A DNA stretch of 51,488 bases from an uncultured Clostridia bacterium (GTDB lineage: Bacteria; Bacillota_I; Bacilli_A; RF39; UBA660), in the NCBI GenBank assembly GCA_948433435.1, contig CAOJDX010000008.1, forward strand, positions 1-51,488, given 5' to 3'. A program made the position numbers and the translations under genes. How positions within the stretch are numbered: the stretch's first letter is position 1; each line of letters begins with the position of its first letter. A model generated the notes under the pieces. That model made no database searches. It saw only the letters and a list, made by a program, of their open reading frames with translations, and was not told the origin of the DNA. This document shows, in pieces, positions 16,841 to 24,798 of this stretch.

Positions 16841-17818
16841 AACATAAACAGGATATCCTAGAACCATACCATCAAATTCACCAGTTGGGTCTGGTACAAA
16901 GATTGGTCTATCGTTACCATCTTTCATTGTTTCAAGAACTGTTTGAGTATCTTGATTCATAACCCAAATAGAACCTTTTCTGAATGATTGAATAACTTTA
17001 TTTTTTACCTTTACTAAATCATCATAAGAGATAACACCTGCTACTTCTGATTCAACTGTTTGTGAAGCAGGAATACCACTACATCCAGTAATCTTATCAG
17101 CAGTACCATTTAATACTTCTCCCTCTAGGAATAATTTTACATATTCAGCAATAATATTGATAACAACATTTACTAAATCAATATCAGTATTATTAATTAA
17201 AGAATTACCAATTTTTGCTAAAGCACCAATTAAATAATCTTTTAAAGTTACTGATGTAAACTTTCCTGCTTTTTCTACTAATTCAGTAAAATCTTCACCA
17301 TAAGCAACTGTGATATCTTCACCATTATTAGCACCATAAACAGGAATCTCTAAATTACCTTTCGTATTATATTTAGTGGCTTTATCTAGGATAGGCGACA
17401 TATTATGAGCAGTCATAATAATTTTATTTGCAATTGTTGTTGGAACAATTACACCATTTGCTCCAGTAGTGAATTGACTACCTGTTTCTGCTCTTTCTTC
17501 ATTCAATACTTCATTTCTGATAAATTTAGCAAAGTTCTCAATATCTCTTTGTTCAATTTCTAATGCTCTTTTTTCTTCATCCATGTTTTCTTCCTCCTCT
17601 TTTTTATCTTCTTCTTTCTTTTCATCATCAACTAACTCTCTACTATCTTCAAATGCTTTCATAGTGTTGTTAATTGCTTCTATTTGTGTTTTTAATTCAT
17701 CAAATAGTTTTTGTTCATCTTCTGTAAATGCTCTTTCTTCTGCCTTTACATCATTTAGTAACTTATCCATTTGAGTTACTTTTTCATTTTTTTGTTCTTC
17801 TAAACTTTTCTTATTCAT
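16838..17818 (-). pseudogene. HK97-type major capsid protein, truncated by the transposon
   Basis: The remaining 326 residues begin with a charged coiled-coil scaffold (delta) region (about 1-105, very rich in Glu and Lys) that the protease next door would remove. The HK97 fold then starts around FTTGANGVIVPTTIANKIIM, with TGCSGIPAS and SFRKGSIWVMN further on. The frame stops in DGMVLGYPVYV, where intact relatives continue (GYPVxVSD...), because transposon-end or coupling bases supply a TAG at 16838-16840. The E-loop and N-arm are present; the last P- and A-domain strands are lost. GGAGG precedes ATG 17818. Confidence 0.93.
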
Positions 17819-17819
17819 T

Positions 17820-18701
17820 TTACTTTCCTCCTTTAAGTTCTTTTAGAACATTCTCATAACTTGAGTAATCTATTTTTTTACCATCCACTTTTGGTGGTTG
17901 TTCAGGCACTTCCTCATCTGACCTTATTTCTTTATAACCTCCACGAACAACTTTAACTTGATTATTGCTATCAATATTAACTGTTCCATCAGTTATTGAA
18001 TAAGGCATCTTATACAATTGGCTACCATCTTGAATTGTCCCATAAACAAATTCATCATCATAATCCTCTAACCAACCATCTTTAAATAATTGCCTATAAG
18101 CACTATTTAAAACTTCTCTCTTTTGTGATGCAGTCATATCACTAAAATTTGGTGTTGGTTCTTCATTTTCTTTTTCATAAGAAAAAGAGTCATTTTCAAA
18201 CTCTTCATCTCTATATTCTACAACAGTTGGGTTGCCATCTCGTAATTCTATGCTAGTGCCTATGTAAGCAGGTATCTTTTTATCATCTATAATTGATACT
18301 TCAAATAAATCAATATCTCTTACACTTCTTTCTCTTAATCCACTATTATTAACAACTTCTTCATCTTTGTTACAAGCAAATCCAAAAGACCAACCTCTTA
18401 ATTTTTTCTTTTTGGCTTTTTCTATAACATCAGCATCAGTTATTTCAACAATGGCTCTTAAACCAATGTTATCTTCATAAAGATTAGCACTACCATCTTT
18501 TGTATTTGCTAATTCTTTATCGTAATCATGATTTAAAAGAACTTTAATAGCATCATTTTTTTCTAATGCTCTACGAAAAACTGATGGCATTATTTTTTCT
18601 ACGAATTGCCCTCGTTTATCGTAAAGAATTTTAGAAAATCTATCAACTGCATTTACATATCCATCTATGATAACCTTATCATTTCTTACTTCAATTTTCA
18701 T
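17820..18701 (-). CDS. prohead maturation protease (HK97/U35 family)
   Basis: A 293-residue serine protease that cleaves the capsid scaffold. The family triad can be placed at His in VLLNHDYDK, Ser in RGWSFGFAC and the acidic residue in LFEVSIIDD. The domain covers about residues 1-155; the rest (rich in Glu and Ser, then DGWLEDYDDEFVYG) is a long C-terminal extension of unknown role. The reading frame extends to GTG 18708-18710, but GGAGGAGG at 18711-18718 touches that codon, so ATG 18701 is the start. It overlaps the portal gene by 11 bases. Confidence 0.9.
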   Translation of the reverse strand: MKIEVRNDKVIIDGYVNAVDRFSKILYDKRGQFVEKIMPSVFRRALEKNDAIKVLLNHDYDKELANTKDGSANLYEDNIGLRAIVEITDADVIEKAKKKKLRGWSFGFACNKDEEVVNNSGLRERSVRDIDLFEVSIIDDKKIPAYIGTSIELRDGNPTVVEYRDEEFENDSFSYEKENEEPTPNFSDMTASQKREVLNSAYRQLFKDGWLEDYDDEFVYGTIQDGSQLYKMPYSITDGTVNIDSNNQVKVVRGGYKEIRSDEEVPEQPPKVDGKKIDYSSYENVLKELKGGK

Positions 18702-19935
18702 TGCTTTCACCTCCTCCTTTTTCTATGTTCATTACTGAACCTGTGTTAGGTGTATAATACTTTTTAGTTTTAACATCATATAAGACATTTGCTAAATTCA
18801 TACTTACAACATCTAGTCCATCAATCGAATCATAATCTTCTTCACATCTAATTTCATTTTTTGTCATCCAACCTGTATCAGATGCAATTTTATATGCTTC
18901 ATATCTTTCTTTTAATGAACCCCTTGTAATCTTTTTGGTATCAAATGCAAAATAATAAGAATCTTTTTCAGTTTCTAATAAGAAATGATTATTTAATTCT
19001 GTTTCTATTGCACTTATAATTGGCATTACTGCATCCTTGATAGTATCACTATAATTAGAAGAAATATGAAATACATCATTAATATCATCTTTTAAGGTTT
19101 TCTTTCGCTCATTCATTTGTAATTCAACTGATGAACTTGCACCCTCTTTGAAATCAATACCATCATTCAATACAATTACATTTTCTTCATTGTTGCCACC
19201 ATAGTATTTATTCCAAGCATCTTTTAATAATTTAATTTCATCTTTTCCTAATTTCCTAGTAGCAGTAAGAAATCCTTTTTTTGCACCACCCTTTTTTACT
19301 AATCCTAATTCATACATTATAGTAGTAAAAGCAGTTTCTATTGAATTTGATATTTCTTCAATGGCACTTGTTCCTTTATAACCACATGTCGTATTTCTTA
19401 CAATTGTTAAAAAATCATACATTTCATAATCTTTGCCATAAACATTATATTTAACATCTTTAAATATTGGGTCATAATTTGATTGAAATGAAACATAATC
19501 AGGTTCAACATATCGCAATGATTTAAAATCATTTCTTTCTTTTTCAATGTAAATATAAGCACCTTTATCAGTAAGATAATCGTATGCTATTGATTTTTTT
19601 AAGTTAAATGGATTAAGTAAATCGCCAGTTTGAATATTTAAAATTTTTAATCGTATATCATTTTTAATTTCTTCAACTGCTTCTATACCATTTTCATCAA
19701 TTACTTTTTTATACATTTTAATTGGTAAGATAGCAACTGAATTTGAAATTCTATCAACTGCACTAGAAATAGCAGGTATTGACAATGCTTTTTCTTTTGT
19801 GATTTTTTCGCCTCTTAATAAACTTTTTAAAAGTAAATCTTGGGGTGAGTCATTATTTGCTTCTGATGTGTTTTCATCAGTAACTTCAACATTTTGTGTT
19901 TCTTCTCGTTTTAAAAACCTAGTAAATATTGACAT
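18691..19935 (-). CDS. phage portal protein (HK97 family)
   Basis: A 414-residue portal subunit; twelve copies form the ring through which DNA enters the prohead. The N-terminal region AISSAVDRISNSVAILPIKMYKK is diagnostic of the HK97 portal family, as is the later stretch VRNTTCGYKGTSAIEEISNSI; the core motif words are AISSAVDRIS and GYKGTS. The C-terminus carries LKERYEAYKIASDTGWMTKNEIR, with GWMTKNEIR conserved. AAAGGAGG stands nine bases before ATG 19935. It is the first gene of the second late unit, downstream of a terminator and late-promoter-like repeat. Confidence 0.92.
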   Translation of the reverse strand: MSIFTRFLKREETQNVEVTDENTSEANNDSPQDLLLKSLLRGEKITKEKALSIPAISSAVDRISNSVAILPIKMYKKVIDENGIEAVEEIKNDIRLKILNIQTGDLLNPFNLKKSIAYDYLTDKGAYIYIEKERNDFKSLRYVEPDYVSFQSNYDPIFKDVKYNVYGKDYEMYDFLTIVRNTTCGYKGTSAIEEISNSIETAFTTIMYELGLVKKGGAKKGFLTATRKLGKDEIKLLKDAWNKYYGGNNEENVIVLNDGIDFKEGASSSVELQMNERKKTLKDDINDVFHISSNYSDTIKDAVMPIISAIETELNNHFLLETEKDSYYFAFDTKKITRGSLKERYEAYKIASDTGWMTKNEIRCEEDYDSIDGLDVVSMNLANVLYDVKTKKYYTPNTGSVMNIEKGGGESNEN

Positions 19936-19960
19936 TGTGATACCTCCTTTCTATAACACG

Positions 19961-19983
19961 AAAAAAACAAACATTTCTGTTTG
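19961..19983 (-). terminator. intrinsic terminator in the portal leader
   Basis: On the minus strand CAAACA-GAAA-TGTTTG is followed by seven T (complement of 19961-19967). It lies after terL and about 43 bases downstream of the -10 in the 38-bp repeat, so it would stop both terL read-through and transcripts starting at that promoter. Confidence 0.75.
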
Positions 19984-20009
19984 CCTCTCATTTATACTTA
20001 TCTACTATA

Positions 20010-20047
20010 CATTATATCATTAATAGAGTGTGAAAAGTGTGAAAGTT
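20010..20047 (-). promoter_or_regulatory. late-promoter-like 38-bp element, copy 1 (portal side)
   Basis: Reading the minus strand, two tandem copies of the motif CTTTCACA/CTTTTCACA precede an extended -10, TGA-TATAAT (TATAAT complement at 20011-20016). No -35 hexamer is present. The same 38 bases with one change occur at 22996-23033. The direct repeats at about -20 to -38 are where an activator such as the RinA-like protein would bind. Overlaps the terL stop codon. Confidence 0.6.
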
Positions 20048-21782
20048 ATGCAACCTGTACAAAAAAGTTTCCATTTTCAAGGAATACTTCTTGTTGTAAC
20101 AAATAAATACTATTAATAAGTGCTACTACCATATCTATTTTACCATTTGATTTTTTCTTATTAACATATCTATTCATATTTGTATCATATACACATCTAG
20201 CATTTTGAAAGTTTATTTCTAATAATTTATTTTCTTCATATTTAAACTTACCATCCATTATTTTTTCATACAATAATTTAGTAGGTGGGTGAAGTGTATC
20301 AGAGTGTTGTCTTATTTGAACAGTATTGTATTTTTCATCCCATTTTTGAGCAGATGACAAAGCATTATATCTATCATAACCAATTGCCATAACTGTTACA
20401 TCATATCTATTTTCTATTGCAAAAACAAAATCTTCTATAACTTTGTAATCAACTGTTCTATCACCACAAGTGATACATTTCATAGCATTTATAAATTCAT
20501 TATAATTAATTTTTTCAAATTGATTTTTTTCTTCAATTCTGCCCTCCGGTATAAATGATATTGCTTCTGCTAATATTACATCATCATCATTACTTGTCAT
20601 TGCAACTGAACAGTTATCATTTGACATAGATAAATCGACACCAATATAAACTTCTTTTCCTGCCCACTCAATTTTATCAACTTTACATTTTTGAACTTCT
20701 GTTACATCTATAAAACTTTCAGTCCCTGCACCTTGATATATAATATTACAATGCTTGGTTAAAAAGTTTTCTCGTTTACTTTCCATTTCAATTGCTTTAT
20801 TTCTTTTAGAAATTAAATCTTTATATATTTTCTCAACTTCAATTGCTAATGGGTTAGATTGTAAAATAATGTTATCATCAGTAGTCCAGTTTTTAGTTTC
20901 ATCAGGTTCATATAGTAAGGCAAACACAGTTTCATCAGGAACAGGTAAAGTATTATCTAATACTTTTTTTGCATAACTTACTTCTGTTTCCATAGGATTA
21001 TCAACAGTTGGATATTTAGTTGATATAATGAAACCTAACTTATTTATAACTAATAACTGCCCTGACCTCATCGCTTCTATTGGATAATCACTTGGCAATG
21101 CTCCTACTTCATCAGCAACAAATACATTTGGCTCTTTTCCATCCATTCTATCTTTAGAATAATTTAATGGGGTATATATTGATTCTGTTAGAGTATGCCT
21201 TATACAATCTCTTAATATCTTAAACTCACCATCTTCAAAAACTTCTGTATTGGCTTTTATAAGTGGTTCTAATGCTTTTTTAATTTCTTTTGCCAAAGCA
21301 CCATCTGGAGCAACTGAATAAAATTGTGAGTATCTAGGTTCTAAATAAAATAATAATAAAACCATAAGTGCAACTATAAAGGTTTTACCATTCTTTCTGC
21401 ATATTTCTAATATGATTGTTTCATATCTTCTTCTTGTTTTATCATCACGATAAACTGTACATAAACTAGCAACAATTATTAACCATTGATATCCTGCAAG
21501 TGCATCATAAATTCTTTTTCCAACTTTGATACCTTTCGCCATTACCAATATTTTAAGTATCTTATCAATTTTTTTAATTCTACTAACATTTATAACATAC
21601 TTGCTAGATTTATCATCTGCGATATCTAAAAATATCTTACATTGCTTTTTTACATATTTAGGAGGTATAAATTTCTTTTCACCATTTAATTCAAAAAATA
21701 ATGGTGGTGGCTTTATTGTTCCATCAACTATCTGTTTTGCATAAATATAACTTGGATGATTCTCTAAAATATTATTCTTCAT
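20046..21782 (-). CDS. terL: phage terminase large subunit
   Basis: A 578-residue packaging motor with an N-terminal ATPase and C-terminal nuclease. The variant Walker A is ICRKNGKTF at about residue 110 and Walker B is NVFVADEVGALPS at about 210. The RNase H-like nuclease has acidic residues in YIGVDLSMSND, GYDRYNALS and GKIDMVVALIN. This is the terminase_1 type paired with P27-like small subunits in cos phages. The frame opens at 21800, but its first six residues are a run of Met codons inside terS; ATG 21782 is preferred, though no site has a strong ribosome binding site, and translational coupling to terS is likely. Confidence 0.93.
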   Translation of the reverse strand: MKNNILENHPSYIYAKQIVDGTIKPPPLFFELNGEKKFIPPKYVKKQCKIFLDIADDKSSKYVINVSRIKKIDKILKILVMAKGIKVGKRIYDALAGYQWLIIVASLCTVYRDDKTRRRYETIILEICRKNGKTFIVALMVLLLFYLEPRYSQFYSVAPDGALAKEIKKALEPLIKANTEVFEDGEFKILRDCIRHTLTESIYTPLNYSKDRMDGKEPNVFVADEVGALPSDYPIEAMRSGQLLVINKLGFIISTKYPTVDNPMETEVSYAKKVLDNTLPVPDETVFALLYEPDETKNWTTDDNIILQSNPLAIEVEKIYKDLISKRNKAIEMESKRENFLTKHCNIIYQGAGTESFIDVTEVQKCKVDKIEWAGKEVYIGVDLSMSNDNCSVAMTSNDDDVILAEAISFIPEGRIEEKNQFEKINYNEFINAMKCITCGDRTVDYKVIEDFVFAIENRYDVTVMAIGYDRYNALSSAQKWDEKYNTVQIRQHSDTLHPPTKLLYEKIMDGKFKYEENKLLEINFQNARCVYDTNMNRYVNKKKSNGKIDMVVALINSIYLLQQEVFLENGNFFVQVA

Positions 21783-22284
21783 TGTCATCATCTTCATCAT
21801 TCAAGATATCCATTAATGTTTTCTTCTTTGTAGGTTGAGTATTAATAGATATTTTTGCTCTTGCTTGTGGTGATAATGACAATTCATTACAACATCTAAA
21901 AAAGTCTTTAGAATACATATCTCTAACTGACTTTAAATTTATGATAGTTTTTGCATCTAAACTGTAACCCTTTTTATTTTTATTATTCTTGTCAACATAA
22001 TCATATTCACCTGCACTATTTATTTCCTTTTCAATACTTTCAAGTCTTTCAATAGTAATTGCAGTTTGATTTAGTAAATATGTATCTAAATTACTTAATA
22101 TATCAGGATTCAAGTTTTTAAGAATATCTTTAAAGATTGCTTTCTGTCTTTTAGTAAGATAAGAAAAAGGTTTTATATTATCATTGTTACCCCTTAACTT
22201 TTTTTCATTTTCTTCTCTTGCTTTTCTTTCTTGTTTACTCATTTTTTGTGAGTTAGTATCAATTGCCTTTGCTGGTCTACCCAT
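21772..22284 (-). CDS. terS: phage terminase small subunit (P27 family)
   Basis: A 170-residue DNA-recognition subunit. The N-terminus MGRPAKAID is the classic start of P27-type small terminases, followed by a charged linker and the helical body LTKRQKAIFKDILKNL, then YLLNQTAITIERL. The C-terminal tail is acidic and probably contacts the large subunit. GGAGGTG at 22290-22296 sets the start at 22284; the open frame itself begins at 22338. The 3' end overlaps terL. HNH-TerS-TerL order is that of cos-packaging phages. Confidence 0.9.
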   Translation of the reverse strand: MGRPAKAIDTNSQKMSKQERKAREENEKKLRGNNDNIKPFSYLTKRQKAIFKDILKNLNPDILSNLDTYLLNQTAITIERLESIEKEINSAGEYDYVDKNNKNKKGYSLDAKTIINLKSVRDMYSKDFFRCCNELSLSPQARAKISINTQPTKKKTLMDILNDEDDDNEE

Positions 22285-22391
22285 ATCTATCACCTCCAAA
22301 CTTATCAACAATTGATGGAATTTTTTCATTTTGGGCATTTTTTACACTTTTAGGTGGCAGGTAGGTTTTGAAACACAGATAAAATTCCAAA

Positions 22392-22817
22392 TTAAAAGGC
22401 AGGGGGGATGGTTAATGAGCCAACCTCTTGCCTTATTTCTTCAAAATTACAATTAAAATCTATAAGTTTATATAAAATATTTCTTGGTATCATATTGTTA
22501 TCTGCCAACTTATGATGATAACAACATAGAGTTATTAAGTTATCATCATCTAATCGCCTACTAAAATCTTCTTCTAGTGGTGTTATATGATGAACTTCAA
22601 GTTTGTTAAAGTTTAATACATGAGTAGTTTCATAGATATTTGCTAAACAACATCTACACAAATGTTTATCTCTTTCTCTTATATCTTCACTCTTTTTATG
22701 CCATTTATTGGTGTTTCTAAACTTATCAGCATCTGTTAAACCTCTTACTTGCTTATTCTTATAACAAATCTTGTTAAAATCGTGTATCTTTCCACACCTA
22801 CTGCAACTTTTCAACAT
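22392..22817 (-). CDS. HNH endonuclease of the packaging module
   Basis: A 141-residue HNH nuclease. It has an N-terminal zinc ribbon (CSRCGK), a Cys pair in CRCCLANI, the catalytic HHITP and the final His in LCCYHHKLAD. In HK97-like phages this gene sits directly before the small terminase and its product works with terminase in cutting the cos site. AAGGAGATATTTT before ATG 22817 is a good ribosome binding site. Upstream are the interleaved inverted repeats, a terminator and the second late-promoter-like element. Confidence 0.9.
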   Translation of the reverse strand: MLKSCSRCGKIHDFNKICYKNKQVRGLTDADKFRNTNKWHKKSEDIRERDKHLCRCCLANIYETTHVLNFNKLEVHHITPLEEDFSRRLDDDNLITLCCYHHKLADNNMIPRNILYKLIDFNCNFEEIRQEVGSLTIPPAF

Positions 22818-22841
22818 AAAATATCTCCTTACCTAAAACAA

Positions 22842-22942
22842 AGCATAGCACCTTTTTCTATGCTTATATGAGAGTATAAAGGAGATTATAGAACTGAAAA
22901 GAAAATAAAGGTGCTATAAAGTTTTATTATACTCTCATATAA
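22842..22942 (-). ncRNA. interleaved inverted repeats: candidate pseudoknot RNA or cos region
   Basis: Four blocks occur in the order b', a, b, a' on the plus strand. Block a (22864-22879) and a' (22927-22942) are perfect 16-base complements; b' (22845-22855) and b (22907-22917) are perfect 11-base complements. The pairs cross, so they can only coexist as a pseudoknot in RNA. A third hairpin, AGCATAG (22842-22848) with CTATGCT (22858-22864), competes with both. The stretch is non-coding, lies in the leader of the HNH-terminase transcript and ends about 25 bases before the HNH start. It could act as structured RNA or, as DNA, as a terminase-recognition (cos) site. Confidence 0.45.
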
Positions 22943-22946
22943 ACAT

Positions 22947-22974
22947 GAAAAAAGACAACTAATTTTGTTGTCTT
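22947..22974 (-). terminator. intrinsic terminator in the packaging leader
   Basis: On the minus strand AAGACAAC-(7)-GTTGTCTT is followed by further T, giving a run of six. It sits about 45 bases downstream of the -10 in copy 2 of the 38-bp repeat, the same spacing as the terminator after copy 1, although the stem sequences differ. Confidence 0.8.
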
Positions 22975-22992
22975 GATTATATACTTCTATAA

Positions 22993-23226
22993 CTACATTA
23001 TATCATTAATAGAGTGTGAAAAATGTGAAAGTTTTATCTCAAAATCTAATATATTTAATTCTTTTTTATTATTTTTTGTTATTTTTTTAATATCTTGATT
23101 TTTATTAATTTTATTTTGACAATTAGAACATAAACACTTGCCATTAATACCTTTTAAATAATCAAATATGCCACATTCATCACATTTATCTTTATAACTA
23201 TTCTTGCTTTTTTCTTTTGATGTCAT
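22993..23226 (-). CDS. small zinc-ribbon phage protein
   Basis: A 77-residue basic protein with one CxxC...CxxC zinc ribbon (CDECGIF then CLCSNC). The remainder is Lys/Asn-rich. No specific family is recognised. The open frame extends to 23247, but ATG 23226 gives a smaller overlap with the gene before it. Its last dozen codons coincide with the 38-bp promoter-like repeat, so the C-terminus may be constrained by that element rather than by protein function. It is the last gene before the late unit. Confidence 0.6.
   Translation of the reverse strand: MTSKEKSKNSYKDKCDECGIFDYLKGINGKCLCSNCQNKINKNQDIKKITKNNKKELNILDFEIKLSHFSHSINDIM
22996..23033 (-). promoter_or_regulatory. late-promoter-like 38-bp element, copy 2 (packaging side)
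   Basis: Identical to 20010-20047 except for one base. On the minus strand the tandem CTTTCACA / TTTTCACA motifs precede TGA-TATAAT (TATAAT complement at 22997-23002). It overlaps the last codons of the small zinc-ribbon gene ending at 22993 and faces the HNH-terS-terL unit. An activator-dependent late promoter is the best explanation. Confidence 0.6.
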
Positions 23227-23494
23227 TATCATATATTTTTCTGCCACAAAAAGGACAATATCTAATATTTACATATCTTGCACCATTAATATTTTCTACC
23301 ATTAAACCTGCATATTTATCTTTTTCACCTTTTAATATATAAATATTCAAATAATCTCTTTCTCTACTTCCCATTCTTGAAGAATATCCATAAGTTTCCT
23401 TTAAATCTTGTGTATAAAATGTTTTGCCATGAATTGCACCTTTATAGTATTTATCTTCTGTGCAATATTCACATATAAAATCATTGCAAGTCAT
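23198..23494 (-). CDS. hypothetical phage protein with two Cys pairs
   Basis: A 98-residue protein with an N-terminal CEYC and a C-terminal CPFCGRKI zinc-knuckle half, which could together bind one zinc. The middle contains RDYLNIYILKGEKDKYAGLM. Small proteins ending in YCPFCGRKL-like motifs are common in Bacillota phages but have no known function. Its ATG overlaps the stop of the gene upstream by one base. Confidence 0.65.
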   Translation of the reverse strand: MTCNDFICEYCTEDKYYKGAIHGKTFYTQDLKETYGYSSRMGSRERDYLNIYILKGEKDKYAGLMVENINGARYVNIRYCPFCGRKIYDNDIKRKKQE

Positions 23495-23838
23495 TAAGCA
23501 CCTATATAAACAATAATTGCTTCATAATGTGGTACTTTATCTGCCTCTTTTTGCATTTCTTTTTCATATTCTACATCAGTCATATTTGAATATCTAACAT
23601 CATCAGCAAAATAATCACATAATTCTTCTACATAATCATCTTTGGAAGTATAGATTATATCATTTATATCACTTTCATAAATAACACCTTTTTCAACTCG
23701 TGTTGATTTCATAAAAGTATAACTATAATCTGAACATGCATCTTCACTATTTGCAAAAAATACTAAAGGTAAAGTTGGATTCTCTTCAATTAATTTTAAT
23801 AATTCTTTATTTTTTTCCTCATTTGTTAATTTATTCAT
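23494..23838 (-). CDS. hypothetical acidic phage protein
   Basis: A 114-residue protein. It contains NPTLPLVFFANSEDACSDYS and later DDYVEELCDYFADDV, a pattern seen in uncharacterised phage proteins in this genomic position. GGGG at about 23847 favours ATG 23838 over the upstream GTG. No catalytic motif is visible; an acidic DNA-mimic role would be guesswork. It overlaps the preceding gene's stop by eight bases. Confidence 0.6.
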   Translation of the reverse strand: MNKLTNEEKNKELLKLIEENPTLPLVFFANSEDACSDYSYTFMKSTRVEKGVIYESDINDIIYTSKDDYVEELCDYFADDVRYSNMTDVEYEKEMQKEADKVPHYEAIIVYIGA

Positions 23839-24046
23839 ATCTTTCACCCCTTTTACTTTGAAATGTTAAATCTTCTATTTTGAATTTATCTGTTACTAAT
23901 TTACCATTTTTATTAATTCTTTTAATAACCAAATAATCAACTTGTTCTATTCCACCATAAGCATAACTACACTCTTCAACTATGCTAAAAATATTTATTA
24001 TTTCTATATCTTTATAAAATATCCTAAAATCTTCATAATTTTTCAT
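23831..24046 (-). CDS. hypothetical phage protein, 71 residues
   Basis: Compact mixed-composition protein with no recognised domain. GAGGTGG precedes ATG 24046 and the gene is tightly packed between its neighbours, so it is probably translated as part of the accessory operon. Possible small beta-rich fold (EEVDYLVIKRINKNGK-like centre). Confidence 0.55.
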   Translation of the reverse strand: MKNYEDFRIFYKDIEIINIFSIVEECSYAYGGIEQVDYLVIKRINKNGKLVTDKFKIEDLTFQSKRGERYE

Positions 24047-24252
24047 TAATCCACCTCTTTTATTTCAAAAAAACAAACATAATTGATATTAACAACATTT
24101 TCAATAGTTTCATCACTAAAGAATGTAAAAGCACTATTATTGCCTCTACACATTTGCATTAAAAATTCTTGTTTTGAAACATTTACATTTTGATAAATTA
24201 CTTTTTTTATTTCTCCATTTGTTAAATGATAAGTTATCTCATATTTTTTCAT
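24046..24252 (-). CDS. hypothetical phage protein, 68 residues
   Basis: Starts MKKYEITYHLTNGEIKKVIY, a beta-hairpin-like N-terminus, followed by a helix and a hydrophobic C-terminus (NINYVCFFEIKEVD). No family recognised. Overlaps the gene before it by 14 bases and touches the gene after it, as expected for a coupled phage operon. Confidence 0.55.
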   Translation of the reverse strand: MKKYEITYHLTNGEIKKVIYQNVNVSKQEFLMQMCRGNNSAFTFFSDETIENVVNINYVCFFEIKEVD

Positions 24253-24577
24253 CCTCTATACCTCCAAATACATATTTTTCTATTTCTTTTATTTTTTTAA
24301 TAATTGAACCACTAGCATCTTCAAAATTAAAATCATTTATTTTTCTTTTATCATTTGATTTATCAAGTTCTTCTTGAAAATTATCTAAACAACACCATTT
24401 TAAGCCACCATAACTTATCCATTTATTTTTAGAATAATGAACATGATATGGTTTATATGGTCTTAATTTTGTTATAAACATATATTCTGTTAATTGTTCT
24501 TGCCAAGATTTATAACTATCACCAAATAGCATACTAAATTCTTCTATCTCACTTTGAAACTTTATACATACTACCAT
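24239..24577 (-). CDS. hypothetical phage protein, 112 residues
   Basis: Contains WQEQLTEYMFITKLRPYKPY and KWISYGGLKWCCLDN, giving it an unusual content of aromatic residues, then a charged helical C-terminal third (KKIKEIEKYVFGG). AGAGGTG lies nine bases before ATG 24577. No motif links it to a known function. Confidence 0.55.
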   Translation of the reverse strand: MVVCIKFQSEIEEFSMLFGDSYKSWQEQLTEYMFITKLRPYKPYHVHYSKNKWISYGGLKWCCLDNFQEELDKSNDKRKINDFNFEDASGSIIKKIKEIEKYVFGGIEDEKI

Positions 24578-24580
24578 TTT

Positions 24581-24787
24581 CTACACCTCTTTTACATCAT
24601 CAACAGTTTTCCAAAATTCTAAAGCATAATAATCATTACTATCAGGATTTCTTCTTTTATATGAAGTATCTAATTTAGTAAATTCTTCAAATGCCTTTTG
24701 ATAATCTAAATATATACAAGTAAGTTGTTTACGAATTAAATTACCATCATCATCGTTTTCATAAAAAAATAATAAATTTAAACTCAT
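24581..24787 (-). CDS. hypothetical phage protein, 68 residues
   Basis: Acidic protein beginning MSLNLLFFYENDDDGNLIRK, with a single helix-rich centre. AGGAGG precedes ATG 24787. It follows the 136-residue gene by 11 bases. Nothing in it points to a function. Confidence 0.55.
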   Translation of the reverse strand: MSLNLLFFYENDDDGNLIRKQLTCIYLDYQKAFEEFTKLDTSYKRRNPDSNDYYALEFWKTVDDVKEV

Positions 24788-24798
24788 TTTTAATCCTC

